NCBI GenBank assembly: GCA_937893675.1
Contig: CALBGI010000056.1
Location: 1 to 64,000, forward strand
DNA from: an uncultured Blautia sp.
GTDB lineage: Bacteria; Bacillota; Clostridia; Lachnospirales; Lachnospiraceae
Length of the DNA: 64,000 nucleotides
Direction: 5' to 3'
Position 1 is the first letter of the stretch. The number at the start of each line of letters is the position of its first letter. Below the pieces are notes generated by a model. The model did not search any database. It saw only the letters and a list, made by a program, of their open reading frames with translations, and was not told where the DNA came from. The position numbers and the translations under genes are program-made. Positions 52,038 to 61,396 of the stretch are shown here, one piece after another.

Positions 52038-53834
52038 TTAAATTGGAATGCTGAAGCTGAAGGAAGTATTTTCTCCAGGTTCGCTTTCGATCACCAGATG
52101 GCTGCTTGCGCCGTAACTTAAAACAAGACGTTCATTCACATTGCCGATACCGATACCTCCGTAGCCGCGGGCAGACGGCTGAAGGCGCTGTTCCAGGATC
52201 GCCAGTCTGGATTTTTGAATTCCGGTGCCGTTGTCCCATACGGTGACCCAGAGGCGTCCGTCCGCAACGCTTGCTTTCACACATATGGTGCCGCCGTCGT
52301 TGGGGGCGATTCCGTGGAAGAGAGAGTTTTCTACCAGAGGCTGCAGAATGAGCTTGGGCAGAGGCACGCTGCAGGCTTCGGAGGAAATGTCACACTGGAA
52401 ATCAATGGGAAAATCATACCGTTCTTTTTGGATATCCATATAGTGGTAAAGGTTTTCCACCTCTTCGCTCAGTGGAATCATCAGATTGTCTGTAGACATA
52501 CTGGTGCGCAAAAGGGCGTTGAAGGAGACGATGAGGTTTTCCAGCTTTTCCGCATGGGCCAGCTTTGCCAGATATTTCATGGTGTTTAGTGTATTGTGGA
52601 TGAAGTGGGGATTTATCTGAGATTCCAGAAGATCCAGCTGGGACTGAACCAGAGCCACTTCGTTTTTTCGTACCTGTTCCTGCTGCGCCTGGATCTGGGC
52701 GGTTTTTTTCTGCAGGGACAGATTCATTTTGTTGAAGCCATCCAGAATTTCTGAGATTTCATCTTCCCGTGTGACAGGAAGCGGGGCAGGCCAGTTTCCT
52801 TTGCGGACAGTGCGCATGGCGTCCTTTAACGCCCGGATCGGGACGGTAATGCGCTGCGCCAGATAATAGTGGGTAATGGCAGCAAAAAGAATCAAAAGGA
52901 AGAATACCAGAAACATGGTATAAAAAATGTTGCGGATAGGCTGATAAATTTCTCTGTAATCAACAAAGCCGAGGATCTTCCATTTTGGATAATGGCTGAT
53001 GGTGCTGGAATACCCCATATAAGCGGTGCCGTCAATCTGAACCTGCTTGCCCTGGGAGGGATAGGCTTCCGAAAAAAGCTGCTGGAGTTCCGGGGTGGGA
53101 GCCTGATCCGTCGGATTGGAATAGATAACCTTTTGATTTTCATCTATGACATAAAAGCTTGCAAACGTGTCTCGGAACACGTCTTCCATATCCTTGAACA
53201 GGCTCTGGCGGTTGATATTGATGGCCACATAGCCCATATTTTCATAAGTAAGCGTATTATACAAATGGCCGAAACAGGTAATGGTAGAATTCAGATGATG
53301 GGAATCCGGCTCATTGTTATGAAAGGGAAAGCTGTTAGGAGAAGAAAGGCGCAGGGTAAGCTGAGAATCCAGAAAACGGTCAAATTCCGGATTTTCATCT
53401 ACCAGCCACTCATAGGTATCCTGGTTATAAAGGGGATCCAGAATTTCGCCGTCCTTGGTGATCGCAAAGGAAGAACGGATGTTGAGACTTCCCTTGCTCA
53501 GATTGCTGATCGCCTTTTTCAGTGTATTTTGAAGCTCCGAAAACTCCGGCGCATCCGGGTTTTCTGTCAGCTCCCGCATGGCTTCCTGGATCTTGGGATC
53601 TTTGTTCAGGGCAAAATGATAGCTTCGGATTTCCTCAATAGCGCTGTCCATGATCGAGCTGGCAAATTCCAGCTGCTGGCTGGATACCATATTCAGCTCC
53701 TCGGTCAGCTTATCTGAGAAGAGAGAGCTGATGATCAGGGAAAACACCATAAAAATAATGACGGTAATTGTAAGAAACATCAGCATAAAACGGGTGCTGA
53801 TATTTTTTATTTTAGGTATTTTTAACTGGGGCAT
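52038..53834 (-). CDS. YesM-type sensor histidine kinase
   Basis: 598 residues: membrane segments near 15-38 and 300-325 around a dCache-like sensor domain, a HAMP (ITVPIRALKDAMRTVRKGNW), a coiled coil, then ESQINPHFIHNTLN with the phosphoacceptor histidine. The HATPase has LVENSLFHGIAP, VWDNGTGI and GIGIGNVNERL. It is divergent from the importer operon and upstream of the URO-D and regulator genes on the minus strand. It probably signals to the regulator at 49.3-50.9 kb. Confidence 0.92.
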   Translation of the reverse strand: MPQLKIPKIKNISTRFMLMFLTITVIIFMVFSLIISSLFSDKLTEELNMVSSQQLEFASSIMDSAIEEIRSYHFALNKDPKIQEAMRELTENPDAPEFSELQNTLKKAISNLSKGSLNIRSSFAITKDGEILDPLYNQDTYEWLVDENPEFDRFLDSQLTLRLSSPNSFPFHNNEPDSHHLNSTITCFGHLYNTLTYENMGYVAININRQSLFKDMEDVFRDTFASFYVIDENQKVIYSNPTDQAPTPELQQLFSEAYPSQGKQVQIDGTAYMGYSSTISHYPKWKILGFVDYREIYQPIRNIFYTMFLVFFLLILFAAITHYYLAQRITVPIRALKDAMRTVRKGNWPAPLPVTREDEISEILDGFNKMNLSLQKKTAQIQAQQEQVRKNEVALVQSQLDLLESQINPHFIHNTLNTMKYLAKLAHAEKLENLIVSFNALLRTSMSTDNLMIPLSEEVENLYHYMDIQKERYDFPIDFQCDISSEACSVPLPKLILQPLVENSLFHGIAPNDGGTICVKASVADGRLWVTVWDNGTGIQKSRLAILEQRLQPSARGYGGIGIGNVNERLVLSYGASSHLVIESEPGENTSFSFSIPI

Positions 53835-53920
53835 AAGAAATTCCTCCGGGTATTTTAGAGATAACTTCTATATTTATACCATATTTTGCGAGAAAATAGT
53901 TTGAAATTACAGAATAAGTT

Positions 53921-53980
53921 AATTGTATTGATAAAAAATGAATTACTTTGATAGAAATTACTGAAAAAGAAGGGTACTAT
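53921..53980 (+). promoter_or_regulatory. Direct-repeat operator and promoter of the importer operon
   Basis: AATTGTATTGATA (53921-53933) and AATTACTTTGATA (53941-53953) start 20 bp apart. A -10-like TACTAT (53975-53980) follows after 21 bp. Spacing and half-sites match the minus-strand promoter at 51974-52033. Confidence 0.7.
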
Positions 53981-54012
53981 TTATCAAAAGAGAAAAAGAA
54001 GGGGGTGAGGAC

Positions 54013-55530
54013 TTGAGCGGAGTATTGGAATTTCGGGGGATTACGAAGTCATTTCCCGGAGTACTGGCCCTGAATCAAGTCAGTTTCACAGCAAAAGGCG
54101 GAGAAGTGACAGCCCTTGTTGGGGAAAATGGAGCCGGAAAAAGCACGCTTTTGAAGATCCTCAACGGAGATTATCAGCCGGACGGCGGTCAATATCTCAT
54201 GGATGGAAAAGAATGCCATTTTAAGACACCGCAGGAAGCCATCGCAGCCGGTGTCAGTATCATTTATCAGGAACGTCAGATCATACCCTATCTGAGTGTA
54301 GCAGAAAACCTGTTTATGGAGGAACTCCCAAAAGGAAAAGCAGGACTTTTGGACTATCGGAAGCTCAATAAAATGGCGCAGGAGATCATTGACGAATTCA
54401 AGCTTCCCTTTAAGGCGGGGGACAGAGTCCGCGACCTGTCAGTTGCACATCAGCAAATGGTGGAAATCATGAAATCTTACCGGAGAAATCCGAAGATTAT
54501 CGCATTTGATGAGCCGTCGGCTGCTTTGTCCGACGCGGAGATTGAAACACTGTTTGAGATTATCAATCAGCTGAAGCAAAAAGGAATCGTGATCCTCTAT
54601 GTATCTCACCGCATGAAGGAGATTTTTCAGATTACCGATCAGGTTGTCATTTTGAAGGACGGGCAGTTTGTAGAGCAGATTGCCACTGCCAGCACAAACG
54701 AAAAAGAAATCGTAAAAAAGATGGTGGGAAGAGATTTGGGAGATATCTTCAAAAATCTCGACAGAAACGATAAGATCGGTCCTGTGGTACTGGAAGCAGA
54801 CAAGCTTGTGGCAGAGAATGTAAAAGAAGTAAGCTTTCAGCTTCACGCAGGAGAGGTTCTGGGATTTGCCGGCCTGGTAGGCGCGGGAAGAACAGAAACC
54901 ATGCGGCTGATCTTTGGGGCAGACCAGAGGAAAAGCGGACGGATCCTGGTGGACGGAAAAGAAGCGAAGATCCTGCAGCCGGAGGACGCCATTGCCCTGG
55001 GCATCGGCCTGTGTCCGGAGGATCGCAAGGAACAGGGCATTGTGGCGAGACGCTCCATTGCCAACAATATCACCATGGCAATCCTAAAAGAACTGTCACC
55101 CAAAGGCTTTTTTGATTTTAAGAAAGAGCAGGAAATTGCAGAAAAGGGTGTCAGAGATTTGAATGTAAAAACACCCGGTATCGAAAAGCCGATCGGAGAG
55201 CTTTCCGGAGGAAATCAGCAAAAGGTGATTCTGGCCCGGTGGCTGGCTGCCAATCCGAAGGTTCTGATCCTGGACGAGCCGACAAAGGGGATCGACGTAG
55301 GCTCCAAGTCTGAGATTTACCAGATTATCTGTAATCTGGCAAAACAGGGGTTGGGTGTGATCGTAGTCTCCTCGGAACTTCCGGAGGTTATGGGTGTGTG
55401 TGACAGAATTGTGGTAATGTGCCAGGGACGTGTCACCGGTGAAGTGAAACGGGAAGAAGCCACCGATGAAAAAATCCTGACTCTTGCCATGGCAGATATG
55501 TTAGGAGGAAATCATGAAAGAAAAGAGTAA
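54013..55530 (+). CDS. CUT2-type sugar ABC transporter ATPase (AraG/RbsA-like)
   Basis: 505 residues with two ATPase domains: GENGAGKSTLL, LSVAHQQMVEI and AFDEPSAALS in the first; GLVGAGRTE, LSGGNQQKV and LILDEPTKGIDVG in the second. Translation appears to start at TTG 54013, five bases after GGGGGTGAGG. It overlaps the permease gene by 17 bp. The paired binding protein is AraF-like, so the importer probably takes up L-arabinose or a related pentose derivative. Confidence 0.93.
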   Translation: MSGVLEFRGITKSFPGVLALNQVSFTAKGGEVTALVGENGAGKSTLLKILNGDYQPDGGQYLMDGKECHFKTPQEAIAAGVSIIYQERQIIPYLSVAENLFMEELPKGKAGLLDYRKLNKMAQEIIDEFKLPFKAGDRVRDLSVAHQQMVEIMKSYRRNPKIIAFDEPSAALSDAEIETLFEIINQLKQKGIVILYVSHRMKEIFQITDQVVILKDGQFVEQIATASTNEKEIVKKMVGRDLGDIFKNLDRNDKIGPVVLEADKLVAENVKEVSFQLHAGEVLGFAGLVGAGRTETMRLIFGADQRKSGRILVDGKEAKILQPEDAIALGIGLCPEDRKEQGIVARRSIANNITMAILKELSPKGFFDFKKEQEIAEKGVRDLNVKTPGIEKPIGELSGGNQQKVILARWLAANPKVLILDEPTKGIDVGSKSEIYQIICNLAKQGLGVIVVSSELPEVMGVCDRIVVMCQGRVTGEVKREEATDEKILTLAMADMLGGNHERKE

Positions 55531-56467
55531 AAAGTTTTTAAAATCAGATAAGCTGGGATTGCTGATCGCCCTTGCCATTATCGTTGTGGTATTCAGCGTC
55601 CTGACAGGAAACAAGTTTATTTCTGTTGCAAATATCCGGAATATTGCTATTTCTTCTGCAATTGTGGGTCTGGTGGTGATCGGAGAATGTTATCTTCTGA
55701 TCGTCGGACATGTGGATCTGTCCCCGGGCTCCGTAGCTGCTTTTTCCGGCGTGCTGGTATCCATTCTTTTGACAAAGGGGATTCCTCTTGTCATAGCCAT
55801 ACTTCTTGTCATGGCGTTTGGCCTTTTTATCGGTTTTATGAACGCCACGCTGGTAAACAAGCTGAAGCTGGAGCCGTTTATTGCGACACTGGCAGCCATG
55901 TCTATTTTCCGCGGACTTGCATACATCATCTGTGATGGAAAAGCGGTATTTGTAACTGACAGCGCATTTCTGAAACTCGGAACAGGACGTCTTTTCGGCG
56001 TGATTCCTTATCCGGTTCTGATCTGTATTATTTTCTTTGCCATTGCCATTGTGATTCTCAACCGCACCAGATTCGGAAGAAGCGTCTATATGGTGGGAGG
56101 TAATGCAAACGCGGCGCGTCTGGCTGGTATCAATGCCCAGAAAGTGAGAATGAAAATTTATATGGCAGCCTCCGCTCTTGCAGCGCTTGGCGGAATTCTT
56201 CAGGCAGGACGTATGAGCTCCGGTCAGCCGACAGCGGCAGAAGGGCTTGAGTTTGATGCGGTGACTGCAGTTGTCCTTGGCGGCGTAGCCATGAGCGGCG
56301 GTGTGGGAACCCTGGGAGGTGCTGTCATCGGCCTTATCATTATGCAGAGCTTTAACAATGGTCTGATGATGCTGAATGTGCCTTCTTTCTGGCAGACGGT
56401 TTCCAGAGGACTTTTACTTATCGCAGCGCTGTCCTTTGATTTTATCAGGAACAGAAAACGGAAATAG
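55514..56467 (+). CDS. CUT2-type sugar ABC permease (AraH/RbsC-like)
   Basis: 317 residues with about nine membrane segments and the family stretches VDLSPGSVAAFSG, EPFIATLAAMSIFRG, VGGNANAARLAGI and VLGGVAMSGGVGTLGG. It is of ordinary length, unlike the extended MglC at 42 kb. Ribosome site TTAGGAGGAAATC. It is followed after 27 bp by a URO-D gene, in the same direction. Confidence 0.93.
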   Translation: MKEKSKKFLKSDKLGLLIALAIIVVVFSVLTGNKFISVANIRNIAISSAIVGLVVIGECYLLIVGHVDLSPGSVAAFSGVLVSILLTKGIPLVIAILLVMAFGLFIGFMNATLVNKLKLEPFIATLAAMSIFRGLAYIICDGKAVFVTDSAFLKLGTGRLFGVIPYPVLICIIFFAIAIVILNRTRFGRSVYMVGGNANAARLAGINAQKVRMKIYMAASALAALGGILQAGRMSSGQPTAAEGLEFDAVTAVVLGGVAMSGGVGTLGGAVIGLIIMQSFNNGLMMLNVPSFWQTVSRGLLLIAALSFDFIRNRKRK

Positions 56468-56494
56468 GCATGTGTGCAGAAAGGGGAATGCCAT

Positions 56495-57757
56495 ATGAAC
56501 TCAAGAGAACGGGTTCTGGCGGCGATCAATCACCGGGAGCCGGATAAGGTTCCCATGGATTTGGGAGGCTGTGGACAGACCGGGATTAACGCAAGCTCGT
56601 TATATCATCTGAGAGAGGCCTTTGGGCTTCCTCAGCACCCATTGAAAATCTGCGAGCCCTATCAGCTTCTGGGGGAAGTGGAGCTTGACCTGCTGGAAAA
56701 GACAGGCGCAGATGTCGTTCCGCTGTGGAACAGAGGGACCATGTTCGGAACCAGCGGCCCGGTGACAAAGCCGTGGAATATGCCGGACGGTACACCGGTG
56801 CTGATGACAGAGGATTTTGCGTATGATGTGGACGAGAGAGGAAATACTCTGGTTTATCCATGCGGGGACAGGACGGCTCCCTACAGCGCTCACATGCCCC
56901 AGGGCGGCTCTTTCTTTGACGGTATTGACAGGGCTGGGGAATATGATGAAGACAATCTTACACCCATTGAGGATTATAAGGATTCTTTTCAGGTAAAAAC
57001 AGAGGAAGACTGTATTCATTGGGAAAAAGAGTCCCGACGCCTTTATGATAACAGCGATTTTGCAGTTATGGGGGTGCTGGGAGGCATGGGGCTCGGCGAT
57101 GCGGCCGAGATTCCCGGGCCGTTTTTGAAGCATCCCAAAGGTATTCGAAGCATGGAAGACTGGCTGATGGCGCATGTGCTTTATCCGGAGTATCTGGAGG
57201 CGATTTTCCGGATGCAGACAGAGGTCATGCTGAAAAATCTGGAGCTTTACCGTCAGGCGGTGGGCGACAGAATACAGACCATCTGGGTGAGCGGAACGGA
57301 TTTTGGAACCCAGAATGGGCTGATGCAGTCCGCGGATATTTTCCGGAAACTTTATAAGCCTTACTATAAAAAAGTCAATGACTGGATTCACGAAAACACA
57401 GAGTGGAAGACTTTTTACCACAGCTGCGGGGCAGTTGCGGATCTGATACCGGATTTCATTGATATGGGAGTGGATATTCTGAATCCGGTACAGTGCTCTG
57501 CAAAAGGCATGGACGCCAAGTTTCTGAAAGATACCTATGGGGACAGGATCGTGTTCTGGGGCGGCGGTATTGACACGCAGGTGACGCTTCCAAGAGGAAC
57601 GGCCAAAGAAGTCTACGATCAGGCAACAGAGCGTCTGGAAATATTCTCCAGGGGCGGAGGATATGTATTTGCGGCAATTCACAACATTGTCGCCAATGTG
57701 CCGGCGGAGAATCTGGTGGCAATGTATGAAGCTTTGCGGGATTTCAGAAACCGGTAA
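56495..57757 (+). CDS. Second URO-D-superfamily protein, putative methyltransferase
   Basis: 420 residues, only distantly like the first URO-D protein but with the same signature: MNSRERVLAAINHREPDKVP at the start, FYHSCGAVADLIPDF (HxC) and AIHNIVANVPAEN (third histidine). Longer members of this group often occur in sugar-transport clusters; no activity is firmly assigned. It sits between the permease and binding-protein genes, so it is very probably made with the importer. ATG 56495 follows AAAGGGGAA. Confidence 0.8.
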   Translation: MNSRERVLAAINHREPDKVPMDLGGCGQTGINASSLYHLREAFGLPQHPLKICEPYQLLGEVELDLLEKTGADVVPLWNRGTMFGTSGPVTKPWNMPDGTPVLMTEDFAYDVDERGNTLVYPCGDRTAPYSAHMPQGGSFFDGIDRAGEYDEDNLTPIEDYKDSFQVKTEEDCIHWEKESRRLYDNSDFAVMGVLGGMGLGDAAEIPGPFLKHPKGIRSMEDWLMAHVLYPEYLEAIFRMQTEVMLKNLELYRQAVGDRIQTIWVSGTDFGTQNGLMQSADIFRKLYKPYYKKVNDWIHENTEWKTFYHSCGAVADLIPDFIDMGVDILNPVQCSAKGMDAKFLKDTYGDRIVFWGGGIDTQVTLPRGTAKEVYDQATERLEIFSRGGGYVFAAIHNIVANVPAENLVAMYEALRDFRNR

Positions 57758-57821
57758 AGGCAGGAAAAATATGTAAAAAAGCGAAAGCTTTAAATATGAA
57801 AAGTTCAAGGAGGAAATGAAC

Positions 57822-58841
57822 ATGAAAAAAAGAATTATCGCAACGTTACTGGCAGCAGCAATGGCAGGCACAATGACGGTGAATGTTTTTGCGGAGGAAG
57901 AGGCGCCCACCCTGGCGTTTATCTGCAAGGACCTTTCCCAGGAATGGTTTGTCGGAACCTCAAACGCAATGCTGGAGACTGCAAAAGAGAGAGGTGCCAA
58001 GGACGTTATCATGTACGACTGCGCCATGAGCCCGGACAAATATATGACAGCGCTGGATACCGCGATTTCCCAGGATGTAGATGTGCTTATCGTATGCCCT
58101 CCGGACCAGAAGCTGAGCCAGATCACTGTGGAAAGATGCAAAGAGGCCGGAATCAAGGTTATGGCAGACGATGATGGCCTGATCGACGAGAACGGAAAGC
58201 ATCTTGCACCGTCTCTGGAGCTGGATGCCTACAGAGTTGGACAGGGAATCGGTGAATATCTTGCAAATTATGTGACCGAGAACAAGATTAACGAAGACTA
58301 TTCCGAAGTAGGATACCTTTGCATGACGATGTCTGAGGTTTCCTCCTGTGTTCCGCGTTCGGAAGGCGCAGTGGACAAATTTACAGAGCTGATCAGTGAT
58401 TTCCCGGAAGATAAAATCATCGAGGCAGACTATGACGGAACTTCCGATGAAGGCTTTAACGTAGCAGCAGCTACCATTACCGCGCATCCGGAAATCAAAA
58501 CCTGGCTGGTAACTGCACCGAACGATGAAGGCGCACAGGGAGCAACCAGAGCGCTTGAGCAGGCGAGTGTTGATAAAGACGCTATCGTTATCGGTGTTGG
58601 TGGATATCTTGCGAAGGACGAGTTCAAAAAAGATTTCTCCTGTTTCAAAGCTACGGCGTACATTGATCCGGCTCTTGACGGACAACTTGCCGCAAACGCA
58701 GCAATGGACTGGATCGAGAAGGACATCATGCCTTACAGCGATTACATTGAAGAAGGCGGCGAATTCGGCGTATATCCCTTCAGCGCAACTATGATTGATG
58801 CAAGCAATTATGAAGAAGTAATGGGCGACGACGCAAAATAA
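57822..58841 (+). CDS. AraF-like sugar-binding protein
   Basis: 339 residues: a signal peptide (cut near NVFAEEE, no lipobox), then a type I periplasmic-binding fold close to the L-arabinose-binding protein. Shared features are DLSQEWFV near the start (AraF EEPWFQ), VCPPDQKLSQ (AraF CTPDPKLGS), VMADDDGLID (AraF VIAVDDQFVN) and a TAPNDEGAQGATRALEQ block (AraF NDSTVLGGVRATEGQ). ATG 57822 follows AAGGAGG by 9 bases; 57816 is too close. An AAAGC-GAAA-GCTTT mini-hairpin precedes it. Like MglB here it has no lipid anchor, unusual for a Gram-positive binding protein. Confidence 0.87.
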   Translation: MKKRIIATLLAAAMAGTMTVNVFAEEEAPTLAFICKDLSQEWFVGTSNAMLETAKERGAKDVIMYDCAMSPDKYMTALDTAISQDVDVLIVCPPDQKLSQITVERCKEAGIKVMADDDGLIDENGKHLAPSLELDAYRVGQGIGEYLANYVTENKINEDYSEVGYLCMTMSEVSSCVPRSEGAVDKFTELISDFPEDKIIEADYDGTSDEGFNVAAATITAHPEIKTWLVTAPNDEGAQGATRALEQASVDKDAIVIGVGGYLAKDEFKKDFSCFKATAYIDPALDGQLAANAAMDWIEKDIMPYSDYIEEGGEFGVYPFSATMIDASNYEEVMGDDAK

Positions 58842-58855
58842 AAGAGGAAAAACCG

Positions 58856-59617
58856 ATGGCATTTTTACAGGGAAGTTATTTTTCGGAGGAGCTTCTGCAG
58901 GAGGTACATTTTACCTGCATCCGTCCTTTTGAGAATCAGAAAGAAGAAGCGCAGGAGAAATATCTGATTTTGCTCCATGGACTTATGGACAACAGCAATG
59001 CCTGGATATTGAAAACGAATCTTTACCGTCTGGCAGAAGAGTACGGTGTCACTGTTTTTTGCCCGGAGGGGCACCGCAGCTGTTACTGCGATATGAAGTA
59101 CGGGGGAAAATATCGCCGAATGCTTATAAAGGAAATACCCCGGGTCATGAAAGGCCTGCTGGGGTGTGAGCTGAACGGAAAGAATACCGTGATCGCAGGA
59201 AATTCAGCAGGCGGTCTGGGAGCTCTGAAGGCAGTGCTTTCGCCGGATTCCCTGTATCGCAAATGTATGGCTTTTTCACCGGTGGTCCATCCGGAAAAGG
59301 CGCTTCGGGATATTCCGGAAAGCTACCTGATCGCTGGAGAAGAACGGGCAATCTTTGGAGAAGCGCTTAAGATTCCGCAGGAGGAAAATCCGGCAGAGCT
59401 TTTGAAGGATGAACGCCTAAAGAACAAATTTCCTCTGCAGATTACGATTTCCTGTGGGACAGAGGACTTTCTGCTGGCGCAAAACCGGGAATTTCAGAAG
59501 GCCCTTGCAGAATCGGGAGTTTCGGTGACTTACCGGGAGGCTGCAGGAGAACACGGATGGGAATACTGGGAAAACCATTTAAAAGAATTGTTTGAAGAGT
59601 ATTTTGCTGAAGACTAA
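58856..59617 (+). CDS. EstA-type intracellular alpha/beta-hydrolase esterase
   Basis: 253 residues without a signal peptide, in the family of pneumococcal EstA/tributyrin esterases and CE1-like acyl esterases. The oxyanion region is LILLHGLMDNSNAWI. The nucleophile serine is in AGNSAGGLGAL (usually GLSMGG), the acid is probably in CGTEDFLLAQN, and the histidine is in GEHGWEYWE. It is the last gene of the importer operon, 14 bp after the binding protein, and should remove an acyl group from the imported compound. A terminator follows. Confidence 0.85.
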   Translation: MAFLQGSYFSEELLQEVHFTCIRPFENQKEEAQEKYLILLHGLMDNSNAWILKTNLYRLAEEYGVTVFCPEGHRSCYCDMKYGGKYRRMLIKEIPRVMKGLLGCELNGKNTVIAGNSAGGLGALKAVLSPDSLYRKCMAFSPVVHPEKALRDIPESYLIAGEERAIFGEALKIPQEENPAELLKDERLKNKFPLQITISCGTEDFLLAQNREFQKALAESGVSVTYREAAGEHGWEYWENHLKELFEEYFAED

Positions 59618-59619
59618 AT

Positions 59620-59665
59620 AAAACCACTTGACCATGAGGATTGATTCACGGTCAAGTGGTTTTTT
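59620..59665 (+). terminator. Terminator of the AraFGH-type/URO-D/esterase operon
   Basis: A perfect 14-bp stem (AAAACCACTTGACC and its inverse) is followed by a T run. Confidence 0.9.
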
Positions 59666-59739
59666 CGTTTAGTTACGTTTATCTTCTTCTGCACGGACTT
59701 CAATGCCATCTTCAGCTTTGTTTACATTCCCCCAAAAAG

Positions 59740-59795
59740 TTTAACCCATATTTAACCAAAATGCGGCGGCGGTTTTCATAATGCATTGTTATAAT
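59740..59795 (+). promoter_or_regulatory. Pho-box-like direct repeats and promoter of the alkaline phosphatase gene
   Basis: TTTAACC occurs at 59740 and 59751, an 11-bp period like PhoP/PhoB half-sites. TATAAT is at 59790-59795. The expected -35 position is a GC-rich GGCGGCGG stretch, so the promoter should depend on an activator. Confidence 0.55.
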
Positions 59796-59851
59796 CGTTC
59801 TTGTCAAAAACAATTTCTGAAAATTTAAGAGAAGAAGGAGAACAAGAATTT

Positions 59852-61384
59852 ATGAAAGCAAAAAGAATCAGCGCTTTATTACTGGCAGCAATGATGACAG
59901 CCGGGACCGCACTGCCGGCAATGGCAGCAGAGGAGGCCGTGACTGCGCCGAAATATATTTTTCTGTTTATTGGCGACGGAATGAGCTATCCTCAGATCCA
60001 GAGCACAAATTATTACCTGAATGCAATGGAAGATGACGGGGATGAGATTCTTACCAGTGAAAATAAACTGAACATGATGAATTTCCCGGTGGCAGGCTCT
60101 GCGCAGACCTATGACAGCACTTCCTTCTGCCCGGATTCCGCATCCACGGCAACCTCCATTTCCACAGGCCACAAGACCTACAGCGGAACCATCAATGTTG
60201 CCGAGGACATGGAGACTACCTACGAGACGATCGCGGAGAAGCTGAAAGAGCAACTGGGTTACAAGATCGGCGTACTTTCCTCTGTAAACTTAAACCATGC
60301 GACTCCGGCAGCTTTTTATGCGCATCAGGCATCCAGAAGCAATTACTATGAGATCGGTGAAGAAATGGTGAACAGCGGTTTCGATTATTTTGCAGGCGGC
60401 GGTCTTTTGAGCCCAACCGGCGAAGAAGGGGATCAAAAAGATCTCTACGAGCTGGCACAGGAGGCGGGCTACAAGGTAGTTAAGACACAGGCGGAGGCAG
60501 AGGCGCTCACCGCAGAGGACGGCAAGGCGATCGTCATTGATGAGACTTTGGCAGACGGCGATTCCATGAGCTATGACATGGATCTGGAAGAGGGCGAGTG
60601 GGCTCTGGCAGATTACGTGGAAAAGGGAATTGAGGTTCTGGATAATGAAAACGGTTTCTTCATGATGGTAGAGGGCGGAAAGATTGACTGGGCCTGCCAT
60701 GCAAACGATGCGGCAGCATCCATTACAGATACGGTTGCACTTGACGAAGCTGTGGGAAAAGCCGTGGAATTTTACACCGAGCATCCCCAAGAAACGCTGA
60801 TCCTCGTGACAGGAGACCATGAGACCGGCGGTCTGTCCCTTGGATTTGCCGGAACAGATTACGATACCTTCCTTACCAACCTTTCCAATCAGAAGATTTC
60901 CTATGCAAAATTTGATTCTGACTATGTAACAGGATACAAAGAAAACAAGACAGATTTTGACACTGTTATGACAGATATCACAGAGCTTTTCGGACTTCAG
61001 GCGCCGGCAGCAGAGGGTGCGGAATCGACCAATCAGGCGGACAGCAAGGACGAGCATCCGGAGAGTGAAGCAGAGGGAACGCTGGTGATGACAGACTACG
61101 AGTACGAAAAACTGAAAGCTGCATACGAGGAAACCATGTCCCGCACCGGAGAGGAAGAAGAATTCAGTCAGGAAGAATACCTCCTGTACGGAAGCTACGA
61201 ACCCCTTACCGTTACGATCACCCATATTCTCAACAACAAATCCGGCATCAGCTTTTCTTCCTATGCGCACACCGGTCTTCCGGTAGAAGTATTTGCCATG
61301 GGAGCCGGTCAGGAGGCGTTCGGCGGATATTACGACAACACCGATATTTACAACAAAATGGCAGCACTGACAGGTGTACAGTAA
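59852..61384 (+). CDS. Secreted alkaline phosphatase
   Basis: 510 residues: a signal peptide (cut near AMAAEE) and a PhoA-family domain. Metal and catalytic sites are FLFIGDGMSY, the serine in CPDSASTATSISTGHK, EGGKIDWACHAND and LVTGDHETGG. An acidic insert (about 395-450) precedes the last histidine-containing segment SSYAHTGLPVEVFAMG. It releases phosphate from esters outside the cell. ATG 59852 follows AGAAGGAGAAC. The upstream repeats suggest induction by phosphate starvation. Confidence 0.92.
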   Translation: MKAKRISALLLAAMMTAGTALPAMAAEEAVTAPKYIFLFIGDGMSYPQIQSTNYYLNAMEDDGDEILTSENKLNMMNFPVAGSAQTYDSTSFCPDSASTATSISTGHKTYSGTINVAEDMETTYETIAEKLKEQLGYKIGVLSSVNLNHATPAAFYAHQASRSNYYEIGEEMVNSGFDYFAGGGLLSPTGEEGDQKDLYELAQEAGYKVVKTQAEAEALTAEDGKAIVIDETLADGDSMSYDMDLEEGEWALADYVEKGIEVLDNENGFFMMVEGGKIDWACHANDAAASITDTVALDEAVGKAVEFYTEHPQETLILVTGDHETGGLSLGFAGTDYDTFLTNLSNQKISYAKFDSDYVTGYKENKTDFDTVMTDITELFGLQAPAAEGAESTNQADSKDEHPESEAEGTLVMTDYEYEKLKAAYEETMSRTGEEEEFSQEEYLLYGSYEPLTVTITHILNNKSGISFSSYAHTGLPVEVFAMGAGQEAFGGYYDNTDIYNKMAALTGVQ

Positions 61385-61396
61385 GGGGCAGCGCAA

